Shown one piece after another: positions 21,701 to 33,800 of a stretch of 64,000 bases of DNA. The notes beneath the pieces are model-generated. The model was not told where the DNA came from. It was given only the letters and a program-made list of their open reading frames with translations, and did not search any database. How positions within the stretch are numbered: position 1 is the first letter of the stretch; each line of letters starts with the position of its first letter. The stretch covers positions 3,045,501 to 3,109,500 of the forward strand of contig CM055871.1 in NCBI GenBank assembly GCA_029582165.1. Direction: 5' to 3'. The translations under genes were made by a program, and so were the position numbers. The DNA comes from Portulaca oleracea (Eukaryota; Streptophyta; Magnoliopsida; Caryophyllales; Portulacaceae).

Positions 21701-22700
21701 ACCTCTCCTTTTGCCCAACTTGTGGGTGTTCAAGTTTGCAATCCCTTCTTCATTTTATTTATTTGATTCGATTAGCCTCTCCTTTTGCCTAATCCTAAGT
21801 GAGTTCTTGGAGTTAACCCCTCTTCTCTTTGTTAACCTTGATTTGATTTGATTGGCCTCTCCTTTTGCCTAACCCCAAGTAAGTTCTTGGAGGTAACCCC
21901 TCTTCTCTTTGTTAACCTTGGTTCTGACAAAAGGTGAAGAGTAGGAATATGATCGACATGGTGTCACATTCAATCAGTGAGTATCAAGAAAGAGTTGTTG
22001 GAGCTGGTGAAAAGCTTGAAGTCTCCATGATCTGATTCTAGCCCAAGATTTGACTCTTGACATTTTATGTCCTATTTTGCCTGTATGGAAACCACAAACC
22101 TCAAAAATTAACCTTGACATTTACCTACCAAAACACCTAGCGACCTATATGAGACAACCTAATGCAAACAATGCTTATATGATGAATGAACCTTTTTTTT
22201 TTGGGGTTGGGCTTGCCTACTGATGGGCTTATATGAAGACTCCTAACCTAGAATGATGTTATGTACATAAAGAGGGGATGTATCCATCAAGTCATCATAA
22301 AATCGAATCAACATTAAAATTCTAATGGACTCAGATTTAATTAACGACCGGAGGAATGCCTTAGGGGTCAAACATTACTTAGGGTTGAGTGAAGTCAAAC
22401 TTGAATCTCAAGCTTAGTCAAACCTCTTTGACTTGGACCTAAGAGAGGCCTTTTGGGTCTACTTTAATCTCGTTTGACTATTACCCAAACTAAAATAATG
22501 TTAAGGGAAATGCAAGTGTTGGAGCGACTCACGTTACAATGAAACGTACAATAAGCACATAATTAGCACGTTATTTTCTTCAAAGAAAAAAACACACACA
22601 AAAAAATGCCTAGTAAATAATAAAAATTAAAAGAATTAATTTCTGCTTTCTACTCAAAAATTTTAAAAACCAATTTTTCAAGTTTTACCCTCTTAAAGTA
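18706..22700. other. Non-coding interior of the Ogre-like element
   Basis: No open frame longer than about 110 codons, and none with retroelement motifs. AGCCCCCAG or GCCCCAG occurs near 19600, 19798 and 20080. A C run lies at 18963-18973 and a pyrimidine-rich tract at 20698-20793. Confidence 0.7.
20370..21926. repeat. Seven copies of CTCTCCTTTTGCC, several leading into hairpins
   Basis: The 13-mer starts at 20370, 21093, 21164, 21239, 21703, 21777 and 21857. After three copies there is an 8-bp stem: CTAGCCCG/CGGGCTAG (20382-20389 with 20404-20411), CTAACCTG/CAGGTTAG (21105-21112 with 21126-21133) and CTAACTTC/GAAGTTAG (21251-21258 with 21270-21277). The stems differ in sequence but keep pairing. 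Copies at 21777 and 21857 lie in an 80-bp tandem duplication. Confidence 0.85.
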
Positions 22701-22701
22701 A

Positions 22702-22720
22702 GTCCCTAGTGGAGTCGCCA
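22702..22720 (-). other. Primer binding site of the Ogre-like element
   Basis: On the minus strand TGGCGACTCCACTAGGGAC lies two bases inside the 5' LTR. Its start resembles the tRNA-Arg-type site reported for Ogre elements; the tRNA assignment is inferred. Confidence 0.7.
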
Positions 22721-22722
22721 TT

Positions 22723-23973
22723 TGTAGGATCCGGGAAAAAACTTCCATTGGTGTCCTACGCGATGTTAGGCGAATCGAAAGAGGTGTCTAGTCTTTAAGG
22801 GATTTGAATTCAATTTTTATTAATCAAAATGTTCAAATGCAATCTTGAATAAAAAGGTAAAATTCGAAAAGAAAGCGAATGAATCAAATTGAATAAATTA
22901 TAGAGTCGTCAATTAATTTTTGGTGAGAATTAATAAACTCAAATTAGACTCCGCAAACCGCGAACCATTAGATTCGGATCCGGGGGTACGGTTACGAATT
23001 CGAAAGTAAAAACCTTCGAATTCGCCCGTTCAAAGAACGGACTCTACTAAATGGGTTCGTTAAAGAAGAGAGTTGAAGATGAGAATTAATTAGGTTAATT
23101 TAAATTATTTAGATGCATGCGAAAAATTAAAGAACGAAAATAAATAAATGCGATGAATAAATAAAAGCAATAAACAAAACACAAATAAATAAATAACGAA
23201 ATTAAAGTTATCTTCTCAAGTAATCCGGTTTAAATTAGTCATAATTGATATTAGCATCAGGATTACAACAGTATAAGTGATTACTTGAAAATAAAAATGA
23301 CAAAAAAATAATGCCAAGTATAGATGTATGCAAATGATGAAGAGAGAAGAAGCAGAAGAAGAGAGGGAGAAGAGGAAGAAGAGATCACCTAGTGTCAATA
23401 CTCCTAGGTGATTCGGTGTAAAGAAAAACGATGGGAATGAGGCTGTATTTATAGGGGAAATGGAGTGAGGAAACTAGGGTTATGAACTAGAGAGGGGTAG
23501 TTGGGCCATTCTGATCAGCAGGAGGCCCAGTATGTCGGGATGAAAGGAAGCGGGCCACTGCGGACTAACGTATTGGGTTATTTTGAGCTGCCTAACTTCA
23601 AACGACCATAACTTTCTCATCCGACTTCCGATTAACTTGATTCAAGTGTCGTTGGAAAGCTTGTAATGAGTAGTTTTAGCTCCCAAAATTAAGAAACTCA
23701 TAGAGGTCGGTGGAAAGTCGGTAATTTAAAGAAAAGGCTCAGGTACATGAACAAAGGGCTGAGTTTTTGGAATATTTGAACGCAGATGGGTCAGAAATGG
23801 AAATGGGCTAATGTGAAAGGCTTTTTTGTAGAGGAAAATTTATTTGGGTTGTTTTGTGGGTTTTTCATCATTTATGCATTCAAGAATACTTGGCATTTAA
23901 TCCTAAAAAATAAAAATGCTCAAAATAAATTACATAATTACAAAGCTAAACTACGACAAATTCAGCGTCTACA
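22723..23973 (-). repeat. 5' LTR of the Ogre-like element
   Basis: On the minus strand it runs from TGTAGACGCTGAATTTGTCG to GGATCCTACA, with canonical TG...CA and short terminal inverted TGTAG/CTACA. It equals the other LTR in length. Confidence 0.92.
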
Positions 23974-25434
23974 GTTATTAGTATTCGAGACAAAAGTTTG
24001 CGTCATGGTGAAGGAGAAAGGATTGTGAACCAAGTGAAAAGTGAATAGTTTTTAGTTGAAAATTAGGTATTTATGTAACGATTTTCATGATTATTGAAAA
24101 TTTAACACTGAGATTATAATATTAGACAGCGTACGATGTAAATGTTAAGTTTAATTAATAATATATTTGAAATGTCCAATATAAGCATGTGGAGCTATAA
24201 TATGTGCTGATGATAGACACGTAGAATAACGTATAATGGTCATATATAAGAGCTATTTGTCTGATTTATACGCATATAATTATTAATATTGGCTAGAATA
24301 ATACTCACTCCCTGTTTTTTCAATGGGTATGTAGAAGTTGGGTAAGTAAGGTTGGGTGGCTTTGAGTAGGTTTGAGTAGTTTATGTAGAAATAGGTAGGA
24401 GTAGGTAATGAGTTGTTTTAAAATGTAGAAAAATTATATGGGTTTAGGTAGGTAGAAAAATGTTGGGAAGTTTACCATTGCAAAGAACACAACCTCATCA
24501 TTCCTTAAATTTATAATTGTTTAATAATCCAAGAAATCGAAATCTTTTTATATTCTTAAGCTGCAATGTGCGTGATGCATTTTAAGTACCATAGCCCTTT
24601 ACTGAAATATGTTTATATTTATGGACACAAGAATCATATAGGTATTTATATATTTTTTTTCATTTTCTATTAAATACTAGTTAGTAAATTATACTTATTA
24701 CGTAGGCTAGCTAATAACAATAATGTGTTGCTCACACATTTCGCTTAGATAAAACTAAATCATATAACTATCATTCTGCTATATATTTTCGATGTGCATA
24801 GCATCGCAAACATGTAATTGTTAAATCAATAATACCATTTATTTTAGATTTGTACTCACATAATATTATGATAGAGACAAGTTCAAATAAATATCTAATA
24901 TTTACTGATAAACTGATATAGTTCGAATGTTTATTGTATTTTTTTTCAGAAGCAAATAATATACTAATTGAATTAAGTTAGAATTAAAAATATTTTTTCA
25001 TGCTACGTACGGAATTTTCTATTTGCCATTTATATAGTAAAATTGATATTTATTATTGTCGGGTTAGCACATGCGCAACATGCGCAAGCCGACTAGTAAT
25101 CACTAAAAATTGGCATTTGTTTTTATAGGCTAATAACTAAATTATTCATCAATTACAAATTTTCTTGGGTAAGACTGAAATTTTTATCCAATTTACTCTT
25201 ACGATTTAATGTTGATATTTTATATTTTTTTCCCAAATTTACTTTTAAAATTTTTATTAATCGAAAAGATATTTTGTATTTGTACATCTCGCATACTAAC
25301 ATGATAATCTACATTATAAACAACCAATATAACTTTTAGATGCATGGTAGATGGAAGAAAAATTAGAATAAACAACCTTAAATAATTTAGATGACAGGTT
25401 TTGTATTTTTTATGAAGTGTTAGTCAATATTACA
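23974..25434. other. AT-rich intergenic DNA
   Basis: No gene is supported. It includes one MITE-like element (24309-24493). The rest is unassigned. Confidence 0.45.
24309..24493. mobile_element. MITE-like element with TGTTCTTTG-type ends
   Basis: The left end CTCCCTGTTTTTTCAATGGG and the reverse-complemented right end AGGTTGTGTTCTTTGCAATG form an imperfect inverted repeat. The interior has GTAGGTTTGAGTAG-like repeats and is related in style to 28263-28449. Confidence 0.5.
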
Positions 25435-25577
25435 TGCACCCAAAACATGTTTTCCAAATATTTGCGAGTGAACAATCATAATAATCATAGTGAACAATTA
25501 TAATAATCAGAGTGAGTAATCTAATTAATATATGGGGGTGAACAATTGTAGAATTTGGAGCACATGCTTCTGGTGCA
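25435..25577. mobile_element. MITE of the TGCACC..CATGTG..TCC family
   Basis: TGCACCCAAAACATGTTTTC at the left pairs with the reverse complement of the right end, TGCACCAGAAGCATGTGCTC. The interior has repeated GTGAACAAT. The same family occurs at 57570-57934 and perhaps, decayed, at 61806-61918. Confidence 0.7.
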
Positions 25578-25843
25578 CCTAATAAATTGCATAATTTACA
25601 TTCCAAACAGCCCAAAGACATTTATAAAAAGGTACTTTGAGTAATTTTTTTACAAAAAAAAAAACTTTTTGGGAGTAAAAAAACTAACCATGGCATTAAC
25701 TATGAACTAGTGCTTTATTGATTTTATATGTACTTATCTAAACAAATTATATTATGTTCCAACAACGTTGCTAATAACATATTATTAATTTGTTGATGCA
25801 TTCATCAAGTGTACTCCACAATGAACAAAAACAAAAACCATGG

Positions 25844-25845
<2 letters not shown>

Positions 25846-25931
<86 letters not shown>
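25846..25931. repeat. (TA)n microsatellite
   Basis: About 43 uninterrupted TA units. Confidence 0.95.
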
Positions 25932-25933
<2 letters not shown>

Positions 25934-26063
25934 GAATCATGGATGCACATATTAAATCATGCATGACGGAATTGGAGAAGAAGAAGAGGTTGTTCCGTAG
26001 AATTAGTTAATTATTAGAGCATATGCAATAGTGTTCCTATTTTTTGGAACTCCATTCGATTAA

Positions 26064-26420
26064 GGGCTTGTTTGGAGAGAAAAGTAGAATGGGTTAGGTA
26101 TGGAATTAGAATCCTAGGGGGTTGGGTATGGAATTAAAACCCTGAAATGAAAGTGTTTGGTGAGCAGTGGAATGGAATCAAAGCTATAGTTATAATAATA
26201 ATTATTATTATTAAAATTATTATTATTATTAATTATTAATAATTATTATTATAATAATTATTGTAATTATTATTATGATTATTAATTATTATAATTATTA
26301 TTAATAATTATAATCATTATTAATTATTATTATTAATTATTAATAATTATAATTATAATTATTAATAATTATTAATATTTACATTTATAATTATAATTAT
26401 TAGTAATAATAAAAATAATA

Positions 26421-26480
<60 letters not shown>

Positions 26481-26681
26481 GCTTTTGTTATTGTTGTGAA
26501 AGAAAAGGGATAGCTTATTCCCCCTACATATGAGAGGTTTCTAATCCCACTATTTGGGAGGGATAGCAAATCCTCAGGGATTGCAATTCCATTTCAAAAA
26601 CTGCTCTCCAAACAGAAAAAAACAAGAACTAGAACTCATTCCTACTTAATTCCATTCCTGTTTTGTTCACCAAATAGGCCC
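26064..26681. mobile_element. Tourist-like element with TAA target duplication and AT-rich core
   Basis: GGGCTTGTTTGG at the left and GGGCCTATTTGG (reverse complement of the right end) are flanked by TAA at 26061-26063 and 26682-26684. Outer arms also pair (TATGGAATTAGAATCC with GGAATTGCAATCCC-like sequence). The middle (26188-26480) is an array of TAAT/ATT repeats ending in a pure (ATT)n run at 26426-26480. Confidence 0.7.
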
Positions 26682-26684
26682 TAA

Positions 26685-27290
26685 TTATACAACAGTAGGA
26701 ACTCATTCCAACTTTTTCACTCTGAAATATTTATTTATGGAATCCACTTTATTTTAATTATACATATTTGTCTATCTTTCTCTTTTTTATTACCTTAAAT
26801 GGCAACTTTAAAGTGAAAAGAAAAAAAAAAGAATAAAGTGAAGAACGCTGCAGCGTTCTCACTTTGCAATCTCCACATTTTCATTCCTGGGCGTAAAGGA
26901 ATGATAGTCCATGGCACATGTTCCCATGAAGAATTCCTATGGCTGCTCTTGGTCTTAATATTAATAGGTTCAGAGCACAGACAACTTCTTTTTCTTCTTC
27001 TTCCCTCTCTCTCTTTGCAAAGAATCCCACCTCCCTTCCCTATCCTTGGGCAGCTTCAAAGTTTCAGGCAACAAATTGGAAAAAAAAAATATATTGAAAT
27101 ATGTCGTGCTAATTCAGCATATGAGTCTCATTTTTTTAATACACATTAGGACTTTACGTCATTACCCACATACTTTGGTAACTATCTGCAACTAATTACT
27201 ATACGGCATCAGACGTGGATGGGAGATTGCTCGAAAAAGTAGAATTGAGAGCGGGAAGTAATTACAGGCCCTCCATTCTGCAATTTATTA
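26685..27290. other. Unassigned intergenic DNA
   Basis: A plus-strand frame of 103 codons (26838-27149) has a Leu-rich stretch but no motif I recognise. I do not call it a gene. Confidence 0.4.
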
Positions 27291-28046
27291 AGTATTTGTT
27301 TGGCCTAGCTTTTGGAAGTGTTTTTGGAGTTAAAAAGCACAAACTAGGCCAAGCGGTGTTTTTTTTCTAGAAGCTAATAATTGTTTTCTAAAAACAATTT
27401 TGGCCAAAAATAGCTCCAAAAACAGAAGTAGTAAATTGCTGCTTCTGTTTTCTACAAACTAATCTCTACTCAATCTATATGATTCTTTAGTGATTAGTTT
27501 GCATAATTTCAAATAAATATTTTGATTCTTATAAAGATAGCATTTAAATATTTTAATATTATGTTAGAACCTTTAATATTATATTAGATATTTTTATTAT
27601 TTAATTTCTTTACAAATATGGTATTTAGTAAACTTTTGATATATAAATATTTAATTTAAAGAATTGTATAGTTAAGTAAGACCATATATAGTTATAAGAA
27701 TAATTATTATAACTATAACTATAACTATAACTATAACTATACGATTATAATTATTGCTAAAATTAAAACTTGATAATTTGTTTAAAAATTAATAAAAAGA
27801 GAAAAATATAAATAATCATATGATAATTTTACTCCGAAAAACACATGATAATTTTAAAAGTCAGGCTAAACAATTAAATTTAATAAAAGCACTATATTAT
27901 ATGTTAGGCCAAACACTTTAATTTAGTAAAATCACTTATCTCATAAGTTAGACCAAACACTTCAATACCTCTCCAAAAAAAGCTTTTATAAAAACTGTTT
28001 ATAAAAAACAAAAACACATTTTTAAAAATTAGGCCAAACAAGCACT
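27291..28046. mobile_element. MITE-like element with AGT..TTGTTTGGCC ends
   Basis: AGTATTTGTTTGGCCTAGC at the left matches the reverse complement of the right end, AGTGCTTGTTTGGCCTAA. It contains a short (TATAAC)n array near 27711-27741. No coding sequence and no certain target duplication. Confidence 0.6.
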
Positions 28047-28125
28047 AAATAAAGATTACTCAATAGTTTTAGAGAGTCTTTTCTATTAATTTGACTTCTA
28101 GGTCATCCTTCATTGTCAATAACTA

Positions 28126-28762
28126 GACATGTTAATTCGGGCGGGCGGCGCGAGCGGGTTTCGCGTCGGGCGTATATCCGGTTCGGGTAAATACGGGTTG
28201 GGTGATTGCGATCTTTTTCCGTTTTTTCTTTTGAAAAAAAGTATCTAAATATTACTTTTAAAGGTCCTGTTCTTTGGTTAGGTTGGATATAACTCTCCCA
28301 ACTTATCCAAACCTATCCAAAACCTAACACAATTCCAAAAAAAATCCACTCTAAAAAATGCAATTCCCACAAAAAACATTATAATTTATCCCAACTTATC
28401 CCAATCTATCCATCCAACCTTAAAATAACCCAACCAAAGAACATGACAATATACATAATAAAATATGATTATCTTTTAGTAATGTTAGATTATTGTAACT
28501 ATTTAACTTAAATTATAGAAATAACAAAAAAAAGGTTGCGCATATAGTTTAATATTTAAAAGTTACGATAAAAAGTCACAAATTCTAATAAAATTGAACT
28601 TAAAAAAATTAATTTTTTGGGCCAAACGGGTGGGTCGTGTTTAAGCCGCTAATTTTCGGTTTCGGTGTATTTCGGGTTTAGTTAAGAAAATCATGTTCTA
28701 AACCCAGAAATTTCGGACAGATTCGGGTTTTGTTATCGTGTTGGGTCAGAAATTGCCAGGTC
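28126..28762. mobile_element. hAT-like non-autonomous element (GACCTGNCAAT family)
   Basis: The left end GACATGTTAATTCGGGCGGG and the reverse-complemented right end GACCTGGCAATTTC are inverted repeats, with GGGTCGGGT-rich subterminal sequence. Flanks CAATAACT and CAATAAACT could be an 8-bp hAT duplication with one indel. Same family as 54100-54877. A smaller MITE sits inside it (28263-28449). Confidence 0.65.
28263..28449. mobile_element. MITE nested in the hAT-like element
   Basis: GGTCCTGTTCTTTGGTTAGG at the left matches the reverse complement of the right end, GTCATGTTCTTTGGTTGGG. Length 187 bp, non-coding. Confidence 0.7.
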
Positions 28763-28794
28763 ACAATAAACTCTATTATTAATTTAAACTCTTA

Positions 28795-28991
28795 CTCCCT
28801 CCGTTTCATATTAATTGACATATTGACTAAATTTTGACCGTTAATTATTCATAAATTACAATGAGTTACAATATAATTTTTAGTAAAATATTTTCTAATG
28901 ATAATAATTTCATATTATAACTCATTGTAATTTATGAGTAATTAATGATCAAAATTTAGTCAAAGTGTCACTTAATATGAAACGGAGAGAG
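28795..28991. mobile_element. Stowaway MITE (Tc1/mariner type)
   Basis: CTCCCTCCGTTTCATATTAA at the left and its inverted counterpart at the right, flanked by TA on both sides (28793-28794 and 28992-28993). Nearly the whole 197 bp is palindromic. Confidence 0.93.
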
Positions 28992-30867
28992 TATTATTTA
29001 AGACAGAATCTGAATCTGAATTTGGAGTTGGAATGTGAGTGGTGGGCAAAGGCCCAAGGCCACAAAGTTGCACATAAGTCCCAAGATTTAAAATTGTTTG
29101 ACAGTTTACTCCTATCTGAAGCCAATTCTTTGACAGTTACTCCTATCCGAAGCTTCAATTCCCCATTTTTGATGTATCTAACCCTAGAAATTGGATTGGA
29201 AATGGACAGAGTTTTGGATACTTCAATGTCTGCAAGTGGTAAAGTGATATGGTTTCATTCTACGGCCAAGTTACTATGTGAGAGCCGCGGAGAAGGTTAT
29301 TTTATTTTATTATTCGGACGATTTCATTCTTGATCTATTTGCAAGTCTTGAAGAGATTGAAGCTAAGAGTGAAGTGGGTATAAGCGGGAGACCTTGTTCA
29401 TGTACTGGGAATGAACCCAAAGTTGAATGCTCACCAGGGGTTTGTTGAATTGCCGAGGAGAACAGTCGAAGCTAAGCCCAAGAATGTAAGGCACACGGTG
29501 AAGGGCTTCTTGATCTCCTATTCTCATGCAATATGGGATTTGATGAACATCAAGTTCCGCACAAACTCATGTTGACACATCTGAATTTATCCCCTAAACC
29601 CAACATGATTGATGAAAAGGAAGAGAACGTAAAATGCCCAGCAAATGTTTGGCGAAATGCCCAAGAGACAGATTTCCATGGAGTTGGTGATAAGAAGCTT
29701 GTAAGTGAGGACCAAACCATGAAACTGATCATAATATTATCATTATGGCTTCTAATATGTGGTGTGTTACGGGTCTTATGCCATGAAACTAGTCTTTTGG
29801 GATGAGCTCTCCTATTTGATCTGTATCATGGTGCAATTGTAGTTCCCAATAGAAATTTCCTGCTGACTAGCAACTGACAGTTCAGTTCATTTGGCAGCAG
29901 TATCATTCAACACTTTCTTAGTCACTGATGAGTGATGAGTGATGAGTGAAGTGCATTATGAAAGCATAGATCATGTTTATAGTTATATGATTCAGTTATG
30001 CTGTATATCATGTTGAGGGGTTTTTTCAGTTGGGTTAGTGAATGAAGAACCCTGAAATATCAAATCATTCTCCAAAATATCATTGCATCATTCATTGACA
30101 CAGTTCTTTTCAAACTTTTGCAGATAAGCACAGTCCAACACCGGGTAAAGAGTGTCAGACAAGAAGTGTCAATGAATGATAACAAGCAAGATTTTTCTAG
30201 CTCTTACTACTGATAGTTTGGTTCAGTTTCTGATTGTTTAATTTTCTATGACAGATCTTAAATTTTGGTTATGTTACTCGAATTGTTTATGCACTTACCC
30301 TTTCATTTTATCATGATGAACATTAGGGATAACATCATGTTCCAGGGGTTGGAGTGTTGATTGGAAATGCAATATTTTCCAAAAGTCCAAAGTTTCCTTG
30401 TCTTTACTGCCAAACTTCCACGACAGTGTTTGTGGAAAGTAATGTTAGTACTACTAATTAGATAAATAAATTGACTGGTTGACTTGTGACTTGTGTACAC
30501 CACTGGGAGATTAGTGGTTGATCAGTGGGAACTTATGACTTTTGCATTTTAGAGAAATTTCCTTTCCCTAGTTGCAACAAAGGATGGCTAGTTGCTTGTT
30601 GGGACATGGTTTTCTCCAGTACCATCAGCATATTTACTGTTATTTGTCCATGATTTGTTATAATTGAAATACTGGTGAATGTTATTGTCTTTTGTGTTTT
30701 TATTTCACTCCCTGTATTTTCCTGCACAACTGAGATAATTAGATTAACAAAGTTGACTTTGATTTCTATGTACTAAAACCCATGACACAGATGGGTGCTC
30801 ATTGATCTCTATCTTCAATCTGTGACTAAAATTTGTCTCAAAGCTTGGTGTTGGAGACAAAGCGATA
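28992..30867. other. 5' flank of the NLR gene, no gene supported
   Basis: Short open frames occur (plus 28965-29333, 29533-29805) but have no recognised domains. Some may be 5' leader exons or decayed coding debris. The immediate upstream region has no clear TATA box. Confidence 0.4.
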
Positions 30868-33800
30868 ATGGCTGAATCCATTGTTTCCTCGGCTGTCCAA
30901 TGGATTGGGTATTTGCTGATCCAGGAGGGAGTAGCATTACTTGATGTGAAGGAAAAAGTAAAAAACCTGAAACAAGATCTAGTGCACATCAAAGCATATC
31001 TCCAAGATGCTGATTCAAAACAGCACCAGGAAGAAATTGGTGTTTTGACAACTCAAATAAGGAAACTTGCGTATGATGCTGAGGATGTCATTGAGACTTA
31101 CATTGTTGATGTTGAAGCAAGGGTTGGGAACCAGAGCAGGAGGAGCCGGCTTTTGAGGTACGCCTGCTTCTTGTACAGAACACCCACCATATATGAAGTC
31201 ATCAAGGACATACAAACAATCCAGAGCAGCTTGAGTCAAGTTGAAAGCAAATTTCATATCTTTAGAGTGAAGAAAAACTATGAATCTAGCACTGGTGAGG
31301 GAGAGATTAAATGGGGCCAGAAGCGAGTTCGGCAAAGATATTCCCATGATGATGACGACGATGATAGCATTGTCGGCTGGGAAAAAGACATTGTGAAGCT
31401 ATTAGAAGTACTTGTCGATGAGGAAAAGAGCCAAATATGTTACCTTTCTATTGTTGGAATGGGAGGATCTGGTAAGACTACTTTGGCTAGGAAGCTGTAC
31501 AACAATCCTCATATTAGAAAGCATTTTAATTGCAAGGCTTGGGTTTCTATATCACAAGAATGGAGCATCTGGGAAATCCTTTCTCAAATCTTCAGGAAGG
31601 TCGGAGGATCAAGGCAGGTAGTGCATGCTAGTGTGGAAGAATTGAGGGATGATCTTCGAGACTTGCTGGAAAAGAAATCGTACTTGGTGGTCTTGGATGA
31701 CGTCTGGAGTAGCCAAGCGTTACAAAAGATACTGCCTGCCCTTCCACGAGGAAATATCAACAGAGGGAGCAAGATTGTCATCACTACTCGTAACCAAGAA
31801 ATCATAAAGCCCCTCTTCCAGATGCAACATATCTACGAGCCACCGCCTCTTAATGATGAAGAAGCATGGGATTTGTTCAGCAAGAGTGCGTTCAGTGGCC
31901 TTTCAGATAATTGCTACAAGGAAAGTTTCAAAAATCTGGCCAAGGGAATGTTGAGGAAATGCAACGGCCTTCCTTTAGCTATAGTAGCATTGTCTGGGAT
32001 ATTGAGAACCAAAACCAACATTACTCAGTGGCAAGAAGTGAATGAAGCTGTAAGACTAAAGGTGATGGAAGGCACAGCTACAAACAAGTACGATAGAGTG
32101 GGGGATTTGCTGGCTTTGAGCTATGATGATCTACCTTATTACCTCAAACCTTGTTTTCTTTATCTAGCTACTTTTCCAGAAGATTGTCAAATTCCCACAG
32201 GAATGTTGACCCGCATGTGGATAGCAGAAGGTCTTGTTGTTGAGCAGTACCAGATGTCCCCCGAAGATGTGGTGATACAATATTTGGAGCAGCTTAACCA
32301 CCGCTTTATGATTCAGATAGCCAGGACAAATTTCAAAGGAGAAATCAAGGCAATTCGTATGCATGACTTGTTGCGTGATCTTTGTGTCAAAAAGGCAAAA
32401 GAACAGAGTTTTCTTCAAGTTTATACTCCAAAGAATTGCCCACCTTCCAGTGATGTGCCTCAACTCTTAACTGAACTTGGGCCACGCCGTTCGGCTCTTC
32501 ATTCCAGGTAATGTCCTAGTTACTTGGCTGTATGATGGAGAGCATATTCTCTCAATACTTTTTCTATCTTCTTCCATCCATGCAAATATGTCTAACTTTT
32601 TACGGGTTTAGTTTATTAACTAGCATTCGGTCCATGTACCTATTTTGAGTGATTACACAATGCCTACAGAAAAAGGTAAGCTCAAGCAGGGAAAAGAAAA
32701 GCGAATACAAAATCAAGATGTACTATGCAAAATAGGGCCAATGTGTGACTTGCTTTGCTTTATACTTTTCTGAACAATGTTTTTAAATATATATGTGGAT
32801 TAGTGTGTTGGTTGTGCATAAACTATGACCTAATATTCCTTTGATTGTGGGTGGTCTGATTTGTATCAGAATTGCAATTTTTTTATGACTGTTTAGGAAC
32901 TACTGCTGCCACCAGCGTGCATTTGTCATAAACTTGAAATGCAATTTCTAATCTGATTCCTTGCTTGCCAGTGACTTGCGTACAACCCGTTAACATTGGC
33001 AGAGCATAGATAAATATATACAAAAATAAATGTATACAATTTGGTAATTGCAACTTTTTGTTCAATGTCCAGTGTCACCCTACCTACAAGAGTTTCACAC
33101 CTACGGTCGCTTATAATGCTGACAAGATCTAGTGTCTCCTCCTCTGCCTACACATCCAAAGAGACACTACATTTTGAGCTAGTGTATAAGAATTTCAGGC
33201 TACTTAGATTGCTGAATCTTTGGGGTGTTATGACTTCCGATGGCACCTTGCCTGCTCAGATTGGGAGTTTAGTTCACATGCGGTATCTCGGGATACGTGC
33301 TTCAAATGTTACAGAACTTCCAGCATCAATTGGGAATCTGAGGAATTTATTGACCTTAGATTACAGGGGGGTAGACTCTGGCATCAATGAACAACCCGTG
33401 CAAATCCCCGATAGCCTAGGAAAACTCGTGCTATTAAGGCATCTATTTTTACCAATTGAATGCCCTTGGAGTGTTGGAGACTTGTCACTAAGTGCAATGA
33501 AGAACTTGCGGACTTTATGGGGTGTCAAACGGGGTGGGAGTGGCGATTGGTTATCGAGGGAGATGGAAACTTTAAGTACAACTCTGAAAAAGTTGAAGAT
33601 TGTGGTGTCAACCCAGAAAGAACTGGCCACAACCTTCTGTTGCCCAAGTATCTTGTCCGATGGGCTGCGAACTTTCCATTGTGAGATGACAGATGGTGTA
33701 TCCATGCAACTACTGGGGTTGTCTGATCGCCAACACCTACACAAATTGATATTGATAGGAGAGATAAGGAAGCAACTGGATCACATATTGCCATCTAACC

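Larger units (their letters stand above)
16529..23973 (-). mobile_element. Non-autonomous Ogre/Tat-like LTR retrotransposon
   Basis: Two 1,251-bp direct LTRs (16529-17779 and 22723-23973) flank about 4.9 kb. Orientation is minus. On that strand a primer site TGGCGACTCCACTAGGGAC follows the right-hand LTR and a polypurine tract AAAGTGGGGGCTAAC precedes the left-hand LTR. Both resemble the tRNA-Arg-type primer site and tract I know from Ogre/Tat Ty3-gypsy elements, so that assignment is inference. The interior has no gag or pol; it holds a minisatellite, a pyrimidine tract and a repeated hairpin motif. The LTRs differ by roughly 3-4% in the stretch I compared, making it older than the two large copia elements. 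A target duplication is not evident because the left LTR end merges into a microsatellite. Confidence 0.85.

Noticed and set aside
26372..26569. Minus-strand poly-Ile frame
   Set aside because: Translation of an (ATT)n run inside a Tourist-like element.
26838..27149. 103-codon plus-strand frame with a Leu-rich stretch
   Set aside because: No known domain and no supporting context.
28965..29805. Two frames upstream of the NLR gene (28965-29333, 29533-29805)
   Set aside because: The first begins inside a Stowaway MITE and neither shows a recognised domain.
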